A stretch of 64,000 nucleotides of DNA from JANMJD01 sp963847945 (GTDB taxonomy: Bacteria > Actinomycetota > Acidimicrobiia > Acidimicrobiales > Ilumatobacteraceae): the NCBI GenBank assembly GCA_963847945.1, contig CAWKBX010000001.1, positions 248,001 to 312,000 of the forward strand, read 5' to 3'. Within the stretch, counting starts at the first letter, position 1, and each line of letters opens with the position of its first letter. Of the stretch, positions 46,654 to 54,949 are shown one piece after another. The notes under the pieces are model-generated. The model was not told the DNA's origin. It saw only the letters and a program-made list of their open reading frames with translations, and did no database searches. The position numbers and the translations under genes were made by a program.

Positions 46654-47612
46654 CGTTCAGTCTCCGCAGGGGTTCGTAGTCGGCGACACGCAAACAGGAA
46701 CAGTAGACCCGCCAGGCCGACCATTGATCCGAGCGAGATCACCCACGCCGGGAACCCATGACGGTTGCCGCCGTTGTCGATGAAAATGGCGTCGTTGCCG
46801 TTCTGATTGAAGCCGGGCGGGAATGCCTGGCGTGAGAACCAACTCTCGTTGCGGTTGTAGGACTCGACCACGAACGTGCGGATCAATCGCAGCGGGCTCG
46901 ATCCGATCCGGACGTTCTCTCCGGCGGTGGCGTCGGCGACAAAGACCAGCGGGTTGGGCGTCAGAATCACCGCCGGCGGGTTGTTGTCGTCAACGCCGCG
47001 GGTGCCATCGATGATCGAGGCGACGCCGAACCCGATGAACGACGACACCGCCAACAATGCACTGAACCCGTAGCCCAACAGGGTGGCAGTCTGCACGCGT
47101 TTGGCAAATGCCGAGATGCTGGCAACCATCGTGGCCAGTATCAATCCGACGAGGAGCACCGCGCCGATGCCTTTCAACGCGTCGGTCAGGCTCACGCCGC
47201 CAAGCTGATAGGCCACGGCGAACAGGGGCAGCGCGGCGACGATCATCAAGCTGAGGTAGACGACCGCGGCCTGAACCTTGCCCCAGATGATCGACCGCGG
47301 CGCCAGCAACGTGAGCTGCAACGTGGTCAGCGTCTGACGCTCGCGCTCGCCCGAGATCGTGCCGGCCGTCAGCCCAGGAACGAGGAAGAACAGCAGGATC
47401 AGCATGATCGACATCAGCCACTCGAACAGCTCCCGACCCAGCCGGGTCTGGCGTTCGAGGTCGAACGGAAACCCGTTGTTGTTCTGCAGGTCGTTGGCCT
47501 TGTAGACGATCCACACGGTGAGGGTGAGTAGCGACAGGAACACGCCCAGGGCGATGAACGCCCGTAGGCCGCGCATCCGTTCCTTGAGCTCACGGGCGAG
47601 CACCGGGTTCAT
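46650..47612 (-). CDS. ABC-2 type transporter permease
   Basis: The 320-residue protein has about six membrane segments and an ABC-2 permease look: MNPVLARELKERMRGLRAFIAL at the N-terminus, then the loop LVPGLTAGTISGERERQTLTTLQLT, the GERExxTLE-type motif of this family. The next gene upstream is its ATPase, with a four-base overlap at each end (ATGA). Such pairs resemble GldA/GldF- or NatA/NatB-like systems. The substrate is unknown. Confidence 0.87.
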   Translation of the reverse strand: MNPVLARELKERMRGLRAFIALGVFLSLLTLTVWIVYKANDLQNNNGFPFDLERQTRLGRELFEWLMSIMLILLFFLVPGLTAGTISGERERQTLTTLQLTLLAPRSIIWGKVQAAVVYLSLMIVAALPLFAVAYQLGGVSLTDALKGIGAVLLVGLILATMVASISAFAKRVQTATLLGYGFSALLAVSSFIGFGVASIIDGTRGVDDNNPPAVILTPNPLVFVADATAGENVRIGSSPLRLIRTFVVESYNRNESWFSRQAFPPGFNQNGNDAIFIDNGGNRHGFPAWVISLGSMVGLAGLLFLFACRRLRTPAETER

Positions 47613-48532
47613 TGGACGATCCCCTGGGTGATCGACATGAACAGCTGTTCCAAGCCACCACTCTCCTCGACGAACTCGACGACATCGCGTTCTTCGTCGA
47701 CGACCAATCGGCGTAGCAATGCGGCCTGTTCGACGTCGTCGGTGACGGTGAACGTCTCGACCGTGCCTCCGGCAAAACGGACTCGCAAGGTGCGCGCCCC
47801 TCCGAGTGAGTCGAGGATCGTACGCGGCGGCCCACTGGCCAGCAGCTTGCCCGCCTCCATGATCGCCACGTCGGAGCAGACCTCTTCAAGTTCAGCGAGG
47901 ATGTGCGATGAGATGACGATCGTCTTGCCCATGCCGTTGAGCCCGCGCAACAGGTCGCGCAACTCGACCCTCGCCCGGGGGTCGAGCCCGCTGGCCGGCT
48001 CGTCAAGGATCAACAGCTGCGGGTCATGCACCAACGACCTGGCGAGGCTCAGGCGCTGTTTCATGCCTCGACTGAGTGAGTTGACCATCGCCGCCTTCTT
48101 CACCGTGAGCTCGACGAGTTCGAGGAGCCCATCGACCAGCCCCGGCCACTCCCGCGACGGGATCCTGTAGGCGGCGGCGAAGAATTGGAGGTACTCGTCG
48201 ACTCGCAGGTTGTCGTAGACCCCGAGCACGTCGGGCATGTACCCCATTGCCCGGCGAACCGCTTTGGGGTGCTTGACCGGGTCGAATCCCATGACCGACA
48301 ACGTGCCCGAGGTGGGGCGAAGCAGGCTGGCGATCATCGCGAACGTGGTGCTCTTCCCGGCTCCGTTCGGGCCGATCAACCCAAAGATCGAGCCATGCGG
48401 CACGACCAGATGCATGTCGTTGACGGCGAGCAGCGAGCCGTAACGCTTGGTCAGGCCGACGGCCGAGATCGCCGCATCGACGGCGGCCGAGGTGGTGGAC
48501 TCGGCCGAGTTGGTTGTGGTTGCAGTACTCAT
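47609..48532 (-). CDS. ABC transporter ATP-binding protein
   Basis: The 307-residue protein is a single-domain ABC ATPase. Walker A is GPNGAGKST (about residue 54), the signature LSRGMKQRLSLARSL (about 152) and Walker B LLILDEPASGLDPRAR. A C-terminal extension of about 80 residues (ERDVVEFVEESGGLEQLFM) is typical of CcmA/NatA/GldA-type ATPases. The ATG overlaps the stop of the upstream exported-protein gene, and its own stop overlaps the permease start, so all three are translationally coupled. Confidence 0.9.
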   Translation of the reverse strand: MSTATTTNSAESTTSAAVDAAISAVGLTKRYGSLLAVNDMHLVVPHGSIFGLIGPNGAGKSTTFAMIASLLRPTSGTLSVMGFDPVKHPKAVRRAMGYMPDVLGVYDNLRVDEYLQFFAAAYRIPSREWPGLVDGLLELVELTVKKAAMVNSLSRGMKQRLSLARSLVHDPQLLILDEPASGLDPRARVELRDLLRGLNGMGKTIVISSHILAELEEVCSDVAIMEAGKLLASGPPRTILDSLGGARTLRVRFAGGTVETFTVTDDVEQAALLRRLVVDEERDVVEFVEESGGLEQLFMSITQGIVQ

Positions 48533-50692
48533 CGGGCCTCCTCCAGGGTGATCGAGCCGGTGTTGACCGGGCCATTGTTGAAGCCGATGTTGACCCGTAG
48601 CAGCACGGTGCCGGTGGCGACGACGACGGCCGGCAGCGGCTCGGTGTCGGGCTTGATCTTCACCCACTTGGTGCCGTTCCACAGTTCGACCTCGCCCGTG
48701 CCGCCGGGGACGACGGCCCGCAACTTGCGCTTGGCGGCCTCGGGAGGTACTCGCAACAGGCTGACCTGCTGACCGTTGTTCGAGCCGTCGAAGGGCGAGG
48801 TGACCATCAGCGATCGCACGGCCACCCGTTCCAGCTTCCCGCTTCCGACGGCAATCGGGGTGATCGCGCTGACCAGTTCGGTCGAGTTCACCGTGCCGTT
48901 CGAGGTCAGCTCGCTTGGTTGATCGAAGCGCCAGCCAACGGCCCTCACGATGCCCGAGGGATACAGGCCCTGCCCGGCGGTTGCAGAGAACGAGCTCCAC
49001 AGCCCGAGATCGGCCTGTACCCGGCCGCCCGTGTTCTGTTGGGTCGGGTCGGTCGAAAACCCAGGCCCGAAGGGATTGCCGAAGTTGATCGCCGGGTCGA
49101 CCCACACCTGGTCGGCCAACGAAACCTGGCCGAGCATCGCCGCATCGACGTCTTCGAGCTTGAACGGTTTCGATGCGCCGGCGGCGAGGTCACCGATCAG
49201 TTTCACCTCGCCCGAGGCGAATACGGCTACTGCGCCGAGCGGGCGATCGGAGAGGTTGGCAACCGTACCCTCCACCGTGCGTCGGCCGGTGGCGGTGGCC
49301 GTGACCGACAGGGCCTCGCCCGTCGAGATGCCGTTGGCCCGTAGCACGGTGACCTGGCCGGGCTCGAGGGTGGTCGTCAACGTCGAGGCTGCGTCGCCAG
49401 TGGTGAAGCGACGCTTGGCGATCGTCGAGGGGTCCTCGCCGAAGAACATGCGTCGCGTCGGCCGCCGTCCAACCGGCCGGGGCGGCGACCGTGGTTTCCC
49501 CGCCGCGGCGGTTGAACAGCAGGGTCTCGCTGCGAACCGTCGAGCCTCCGGGGTGGATCTGGCGGGCGAGGTTGGCGACCGGGTCGCCGCCTCGGCGCCA
49601 TGCTCCTCCGGTGATCACCACGGCCCCGGCGACGAGCGCAGCAAGGGCCGGGATGACCAGCCAGGCCAGCGTGAGGCGGCGCATGGCCCGCAACACCAGG
49701 TAGAGCACGGGTCCGACGACCACCACATAGATGCCCAGCCCGATCAGGATCGGGCTGAGCGAGGGCGGGGTGACCCCGGCACGGCGGGCGAGGGAGGCCT
49801 GCGGGTCGGCGAACATCTCGTTGCCGAAGCCGAACGGGGAGTCGAAGCTGTCGAGTTCGGCGGGGAGCAAAATCTCCTTCCACTTCCCGGCGGCCGCCTT
49901 GCCCGCCGACAGGCGAACCTCACCCAACCCGGCCGTGGCATACCCGACGTCGGTGGGTCGCCACTCGGGCGGTAGAGCGGTGAGGTCGGCGTCGTCGTCG
50001 ATCAGCAACCGGCCACCGGAGTTCAACCAGCCGAGGAGAGCCTGACGGGCGTCGGGTTCGAGGGTGGCCAGATCTGAAGACGACCCGGCGATCGTGTCGA
50101 GTTGGCTGAGCGCGGCCGGGCCCATCGCGGCGATTTCGGGGGCGAGGACGGCGAACTGCGAACCGCGCACGTCGGGTTCGAGCTGTACCCGATTCGGCAA
50201 CTGCGCCAACGAGGCCCGCAACTGGGGGAGTACCCCGGTGACATCGACGTCGGATCGGTGGCTGAAGGTGACCTTCTCTTCGCTGACGACCTCGTTGCCA
50301 TCGCGTAGTACGACGGTCACCGAGGTGTTCCCGTTGTTGAAGCCGGGCATCGGCACGACCATGAACACCTTGGCCTCCGCTCCGCCGGCGATCTGCACCG
50401 GGGTGACCACGGTGGTCGAGCTGAGGTCGGCAGTCGCCGTGACCTCACCGTCGATCAGGCCGTCGGCCTTGATCGTTGCCGACACGACCACGCTGTCGTT
50501 GAAGCCGTATTCGGTGGTCAAGGGGGCGTCGATCTCCAGCACTGCGCCTGCCTGGGCGGCGTTGGCCGATGGCGACGCCGACGACGCACCGGCGATCACC
50601 GGAATGGCGATCAACGCCAACCCGCGCACGGCGCACCGGGCCGATCGCCGAGGGGGTAACCGACGTGGCCGGCCGGCCCGAAGCACGTTCAT
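48529..50692 (-). CDS. Exported/membrane protein at the head of the MoxR-VWA operon (frame change near 49450)
   Basis: Read as one gene of about 720 residues with one surplus base near 49446-49455. The ATG at 50692 follows GGGGGA and opens a signal peptide (ALIAIPVIAGASSASPSANA). A large extracytoplasmic part follows. It contains APEIAAMGPAALSQL and a loop with GWLNSGGRLLIDDDADL, which resembles the glutamine-amidotransferase-like segments of GldG-type proteins. Two membrane segments (SPILIGLGIYVVVVGPVLYL and LVIPALAALVAGAVVI) come next, then a beta-rich domain after the break. The last codons overlap the ATPase start. I do not recognise a defined family. It is the first gene of the operon and probably the exported partner of the ABC transporter. 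Confidence 0.65.
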
Positions 50693-50831
50693 GTAGCGAG
50701 TCCCCCAATGGATTCGGCGATGTTCCACCTATGACGCTCCGGCGCGGCAATTCGTTCCACGGAAACTACTGGTCGTCCGCAACGGTGGGGACCACTCCTG
50801 GTCGCTGTGGTGCCCGACGCGCTCTGCATAG

Positions 50832-50883
50832 ATACGCAGTATGTATCTCGGTGATCCACCGTGTCAATACTGAGTATGTATCT
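50832..50883. promoter_or_regulatory. Two operator-like dyads between divergent operons
   Basis: ATACGCAGTATGTATCT (50832-50848) and ATACTGAGTATGTATCT (50867-50883) differ at two of 17 bases and start 35 bases apart. Each contains a dyad (ATAC...GTAT; in the second, ATACT-G-AGTAT is perfect). They lie in an AT-richer island between the MoxR/VWA operon and the pimA-like gene. The second copy is 43 bases before the proposed -10 of pimA. A dimeric regulator is the likely user. Its gene is not nearby. Confidence 0.65.
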
Positions 50884-50926
50884 GCGTGTGAAGTAGACGA
50901 TGCACGCTGAGCATGACAATCACCGG

Positions 50927-50932
50927 TAACGT
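50927..50932 (+). promoter_or_regulatory. Leaderless -10 element of pimA-like gene
   Basis: TAACGT lies seven bases before the ATG at 50940. This favours 50940 over the in-frame codon at 50913. Confidence 0.6.
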
Positions 50933-50939
50933 TCGCTCC

Positions 50940-52172
50940 ATGCGGACGGACCCACTGCGGACCGACCCACTGCGGATCGGATTGATCTGTCCATACAGCC
51001 TCTCGGTTCCCGGTGGCGTCCAGGGACAAGTACTGGGTTTGGCGCGGGTGCTTCGGCGGATGGGTCATGAGGCACGGGTGCTTGGCCCCTGTGATGGCCC
51101 CCCGCCAGCCACCTTCGTGACGCCGCTCGGCAACTCGATCGCTGACGTGGCCAACGGGTCGATCGTGCCGCTCGCTCCTGACCCGTCGTGCGCGCTGCGG
51201 ACGATCCGAGCATTGCGAGACGAAGATTTCGATGTCGTCCATGTGCATGAGCCGATGGCCCCGGGGCCGACCCAGACGACACTGGTGCTCGATTTGGCCC
51301 CCGCGGTGGCGACGTTCCACGCGGCGGGCTATGTAGAGACGTACAAGCAGGTCAACAAGGCGGTTCGGTGGCTATCCAAGCGAATCGACGTGCGCTGCGC
51401 AGTGTCGAAAGATGCCGAGGCGATGGCCGAGCGTTGGCTCGGCGGTACTTACGAGATGCTCTACAACGGGGTCGAACTCGATCGCTACGTAAGCATCGAG
51501 CCATACAAGGCTGATGGCCCGACCATCTTCTTCTGCGGACGCCATGAAGAACGCAAGGGTCTCGGCGTCCTGCTCGCCGCAATGACGCATCTGCCCGACA
51601 CGGTGACCCTGTGGATTGCCTCAAATGGTCCGGAAACCGACCGGTTGCGCCGCGACCATGCCGGCGATCGACGCATCGAATGGCTCGGCCGGATCAGCGA
51701 GGAAGAAAAGATCGCCCGTCTGGCCGGGGCGAGTGTGTTCTGTGCGCCGTCCCTTCATGGCGAATCATTTGGAGTGGTGTTGATCGAGGCGATGGCGGCA
51801 GGCACCCCGGTGGTTGCGGCAGATCTCGACGGCTACAAGAACGCGGCTCGCCCCGATATCGATGCCCTCCTCGTTCCGCCGGGCGATGCACCCGCACTGG
51901 CGGCGGCGCTGCTGCGGGTGCTGACCGATGAGTCGTTGGCCAATTCGCTGCGGCGATCGGGGGTGGAACGCGCCGGGCAGTTCTCGATGGATTCCCTGGC
52001 CGAGAGGTACCTCGAGATTTATCGGCAGGCGATGGCGATGCCTCGGTGGGCAGAAGGTGGCGACGCCCGACCGTCCACCTCCGGCCTGGCCGACGGCCGT
52101 ATGATGCGCCAAGCGACCCGCGTGGGTCAGCGTGCGATGTTCCGTCTCCGTACGGGCTCAGCTCGGAGGTAA
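50940..52172 (+). CDS. pimA: GT4 glycosyltransferase, PimA-like phosphatidylinositol alpha-mannosyltransferase
   Basis: The 410-residue protein has the GT-B fold of GT4 enzymes and follows mycobacterial PimA closely. RIGLICPYSLSVPGGVQGQVLGLA is the GDP-mannose/inositol-side N-terminus, then FDVVHVHEP, VATFHAAG, CAVSKDAEAMAERWL, a GRHEERKG motif and the C-terminal signature APSLHGESFGVVLIEAMAAGTPVV with the E-x7-E pattern. PimA adds the first mannose to phosphatidylinositol at the inner membrane face. The pgsA-like and patA-like genes for the neighbouring steps lie 42 kb away. A Ser/Pro-rich tail follows residue 375. GGAGGT leads directly into lemA three bases after the stop. Confidence 0.85.
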   Translation: MRTDPLRTDPLRIGLICPYSLSVPGGVQGQVLGLARVLRRMGHEARVLGPCDGPPPATFVTPLGNSIADVANGSIVPLAPDPSCALRTIRALRDEDFDVVHVHEPMAPGPTQTTLVLDLAPAVATFHAAGYVETYKQVNKAVRWLSKRIDVRCAVSKDAEAMAERWLGGTYEMLYNGVELDRYVSIEPYKADGPTIFFCGRHEERKGLGVLLAAMTHLPDTVTLWIASNGPETDRLRRDHAGDRRIEWLGRISEEEKIARLAGASVFCAPSLHGESFGVVLIEAMAAGTPVVAADLDGYKNAARPDIDALLVPPGDAPALAAALLRVLTDESLANSLRRSGVERAGQFSMDSLAERYLEIYRQAMAMPRWAEGGDARPSTSGLADGRMMRQATRVGQRAMFRLRTGSARR

Positions 52173-52174
52173 CC

Positions 52175-52729
52175 ATGAATCCGTTGGTCGTCATTCTCAT
52201 CATCGTCGTGGTGCTGGCACTCGTCGCCGTCAGCATCTACAACGGCCTGATTCGCAAGCGCAACCAGGTCGAAAACGCCTGGGCGCAGATCGACGTGCAG
52301 CTCAAGCGCCGTCTCGATCTCATCCCCAATCTCGTCGAGACCGTCAAGGGCTACGCCTCCCATGAGCGCGAAACCCTCGAGGCCGTCGTCGAGGCTCGCA
52401 ACAAGGCCCTCGCCGCACCGTCGACTCCGGCGGCCCAGGCCGGCGCCGATGGTCAGCTCACCGGGGCGCTGCGCGGATTGTTCGCCCTCTCCGAGGCGTA
52501 TCCCGACCTGAAGGCCAACACCAACTTCTTGCAGCTGCAAGAGGAGCTGACGGCCACCGAGGGCCGGGTGTCGTACGCCCGGCAGTTCTACAACGACACC
52601 GTGCTGGGCTACAACAACAAGCTCGACAGCTTCCCCAGCGTGATTTTCGCCCGCATGCTCAACTTCACTCGCCGCGAATACTTCGAGGCCGAAGACAGCG
52701 CCCGCCAGGCCCCCAACGTCAAGTTCTGA
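52175..52729 (+). CDS. lemA: LemA family membrane protein
   Basis: The 184-residue protein has one N-terminal membrane segment (VVILIIVVVLALVAVSIYNGL) and the LemA core: NQVENAWAQIDVQLKRRLDLIPNLVETVKGYASHE, then EAYPDLKANTNFLQLQEELTATE and AARQFYNDTVLGYN-type sequence. LemA proteins are helical bundles at the membrane whose molecular role is not settled. They are often next to an htpX-type protease or TPM-domain gene. Here the protease gene follows within 75 bases. GGAGGT lies four bases before the ATG. Confidence 0.93.
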   Translation: MNPLVVILIIVVVLALVAVSIYNGLIRKRNQVENAWAQIDVQLKRRLDLIPNLVETVKGYASHERETLEAVVEARNKALAAPSTPAAQAGADGQLTGALRGLFALSEAYPDLKANTNFLQLQEELTATEGRVSYARQFYNDTVLGYNNKLDSFPSVIFARMLNFTRREYFEAEDSARQAPNVKF

Positions 52730-52804
52730 GGCCCTGGGGCTCCCGGTCCCATCTGGTGTCCGACCCCGAGTCGCGGCCCCGGCCTCGTAGTCTGATCGGT
52801 ACTC

Positions 52805-53710
52805 ATGTATGAATTGATCGCGGCCAATAAGCGCCGCAGCATCTATCTCGTTGTCGGCTTTGTCGTGCTCGTGGCCCTGGTCGGGGCAGCATTCAGCAGC
52901 CTGATCGGCTACGGCCTCGTCGGGACGATCATCGCCCTGTTGCTCGCGGGCCTGATGGCGTTCTTCTCGTATTGGAAGGCCGACGCCATTGCCCTGCGGG
53001 TCAGCCGGGCTCGCCCGGCCGACCCAACGGAATACAAGCGGCTCTACAACCTCGTCGAGGGGCTGTGCATCGCCAGTGGGCTCCCCCAACCGCGGGTGTA
53101 CATCATCGACGACCCGGCCCCGAACGCCTTCGCCACCGGCCGTAACCCTCGCCACGCGGCGATTGCGGTGACGACCGGCCTGTTAGAGCAGATGACCCGC
53201 GTCGAGCTGGAAGGCGTGCTCGCCCACGAGCTGTCGCACATCCGTAACTACGACATCCTCGTATCGACGCTGGCCGTGACGCTCGTCGGGACGATTGCGA
53301 TTCTGTCCGATATCGCCATCCGGATGATGTGGTGGAACGGCGGCCGGGTCCGCCGCGACGGAGATCGACAAGATTCACAGAACCCGGTCGCCTTCGTCGG
53401 GTTTGCCCTGCTCATCGTGGCTCCGCTGTTCGCCAAACTGATGCAATCGGCCATCTCGCGGCGACGCGAATCGCTGGCTGACGTGTCGGCCTGCCAGATG
53501 ACCCGGTACCCTCCAGGGTTGATTTCAGCACTCGAGAAGCTCAATGCCGACTCCACGGTGACGCACAGCGCTTCTCGGGCGACCGCACACTTGTGGATCG
53601 AGCAACCGATGCCAGGAGTGCACGAGGGCGGGCGCCTCGGCTGGGTCAACAAGATGTTCGACACCCATCCGTCGCTTGATGAACGGATTGCCACACTGCG
53701 GGAGCTGTAA
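52805..53710 (+). CDS. htpX: HtpX-like M48 zinc metalloprotease
   Basis: The 301-residue membrane protease has two N-terminal membrane segments (about residues 14-58), the zinc motif HELSHIRNYD (HExxH, about residue 140) and the third ligand region SRRRESLADVSAC (about 222). Two further hydrophobic stretches flank it. M48/HtpX proteases help remove damaged membrane proteins. The C-terminal part ends with DTHPSLDERIATL, as is common in this family. A TAGTCT at 52788-52793 lies 11 bases before the ATG, giving a near-leaderless start. It is in the usual lemA-htpX order. Confidence 0.92.
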   Translation: MYELIAANKRRSIYLVVGFVVLVALVGAAFSSLIGYGLVGTIIALLLAGLMAFFSYWKADAIALRVSRARPADPTEYKRLYNLVEGLCIASGLPQPRVYIIDDPAPNAFATGRNPRHAAIAVTTGLLEQMTRVELEGVLAHELSHIRNYDILVSTLAVTLVGTIAILSDIAIRMMWWNGGRVRRDGDRQDSQNPVAFVGFALLIVAPLFAKLMQSAISRRRESLADVSACQMTRYPPGLISALEKLNADSTVTHSASRATAHLWIEQPMPGVHEGGRLGWVNKMFDTHPSLDERIATLREL

Positions 53711-53716
53711 ATCCAT

Positions 53717-54829
53717 ATGAATGCACGTCGCCACGTCGCCGCCCTGCTGCTCGCTGGACTGGGTATTGCCGCTTGCGGAGGAGGAAGTGGCGACACGACC
53801 TCCTCGTCCGTCGAGGAGATCACCACCCCGCCGACCGTGACCGCCCCGGGCACGTCAGCCCCCGCGTCGACCATCCCGGCAACCACGGTCCCGGCGACCA
53901 CGGTCCCGGTCACCGAGCCGCCGACCACCGCCGCTCCGGTTCCCACGTTTCCGCTGACCGGTCTGCCGATCGGCGATCCGAACCTGGCGGCCCGCCCCGC
54001 GCTGGCCGTCAAAATCAACAACCACACCAACGCTCGACCGCAGGCCGGTTTGAACCAGGCCGACATCGTCTACGAGGAGATCGTCGAAGGCATCACCCGC
54101 TTTTTCGTGATCTTCCACTCGCAGGATGCGGCACCGATCGGGCCGGTACGTTCTGCTCGTACCACCGATGTCGACCTGCTCAACCAGCTCAATCGGCCGC
54201 TGTTCGCCTGGTCGGGTGGCAACCGGGGCGTGGTCAATGCGATCGGCAACGCCAACGCCGAGAGCCGGGCGACCGGGCAGGCCCCGGGGTACTACCGAGA
54301 CAGCGAGCGCCGCAAGAAGTACGACATCGAACACACTCTGTTCAACGAGAGCACCCAGCAGCTGTGGTCGACCTCCGGACTCAACCAGGGTCTGCCGTCG
54401 CCGTTCTTCGTCTATCGGGCCGCCGGGGAAGAGGCTGCCGGTGAGCCGGCCGCCAACATCACCGCCAAGATGAACATCAATCTCACTTGGACCTGGGAGG
54501 GTGCATCCGGCCAATGGGTCCGCACCGAGTACGGCGCTCCGCACGTCGATACGACCGGGGCGAACATCGCCTTCGAGAACGTCGTCTTTCAGTTCTGCAA
54601 CTACCGGCGCAGCCCCGCCGACCCGAATTCTCCCGAGGCCGTCACCGTCGGATATGGGGAGGCGTGGATCTTCACCGGTGGCAAGGTCATCAAGGGCATC
54701 TGGGAGCGGGCCGATCCGGCCGTCCCGGCCATCTGGCGTACCGAGTCGGGTGAGCCGATCAAACTGACGCCCGGCCGCACCTGGATCGAACTGGCCGAAG
54801 CCGGCGCATCACAGGTCGACTGGAGCTGA
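53717..54829 (+). CDS. DUF3048 domain lipoprotein (YerB-like)
   Basis: The 370-residue protein has a lipoprotein signal (HVAALLLAGLGIAAC, lipobox IAAC, Cys about residue 20) and a Thr/Pro-rich linker (residues 30-75). The DUF3048 region then follows: RPALAVKINNHTNARPQAGLNQADIVYEE, SQDAAPIGPVRSARTTDVDLL and SGGNRG. The family is linked to YerB of Bacillus, with unknown biochemistry. It begins six bases after htpX and is probably co-transcribed. A weak stem-loop (GCTGGC-CTT-GCCAGC, 54838-54852) follows its stop. Confidence 0.9.
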   Translation: MNARRHVAALLLAGLGIAACGGGSGDTTSSSVEEITTPPTVTAPGTSAPASTIPATTVPATTVPVTEPPTTAAPVPTFPLTGLPIGDPNLAARPALAVKINNHTNARPQAGLNQADIVYEEIVEGITRFFVIFHSQDAAPIGPVRSARTTDVDLLNQLNRPLFAWSGGNRGVVNAIGNANAESRATGQAPGYYRDSERRKKYDIEHTLFNESTQQLWSTSGLNQGLPSPFFVYRAAGEEAAGEPAANITAKMNINLTWTWEGASGQWVRTEYGAPHVDTTGANIAFENVVFQFCNYRRSPADPNSPEAVTVGYGEAWIFTGGKVIKGIWERADPAVPAIWRTESGEPIKLTPGRTWIELAEAGASQVDWS

Positions 54830-54900
54830 CGGCTCCGGCTGGCCTTGCCAGCTATTCGCCATCGATCCGAGCCCGCGGCGGGTCCTCGGCCAGACTGTAG

Positions 54901-54923
54901 GTCGGGGCGTCTGTCGCCCCGAC
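54901..54923 (+). other. Hairpin in the leader of the acyl-CoA dehydrogenase gene
   Basis: GTCGGGGCG pairs with CGCCCCGAC across TCTGT, a nine-base perfect stem. It ends 26 bases before the ATG and just ahead of the AAAGGA ribosome binding site, so it could affect mRNA stability or translation. Confidence 0.5.
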
Positions 54924-54949
54924 TCTCGATCTGTTTGAAAGGACCCCTC

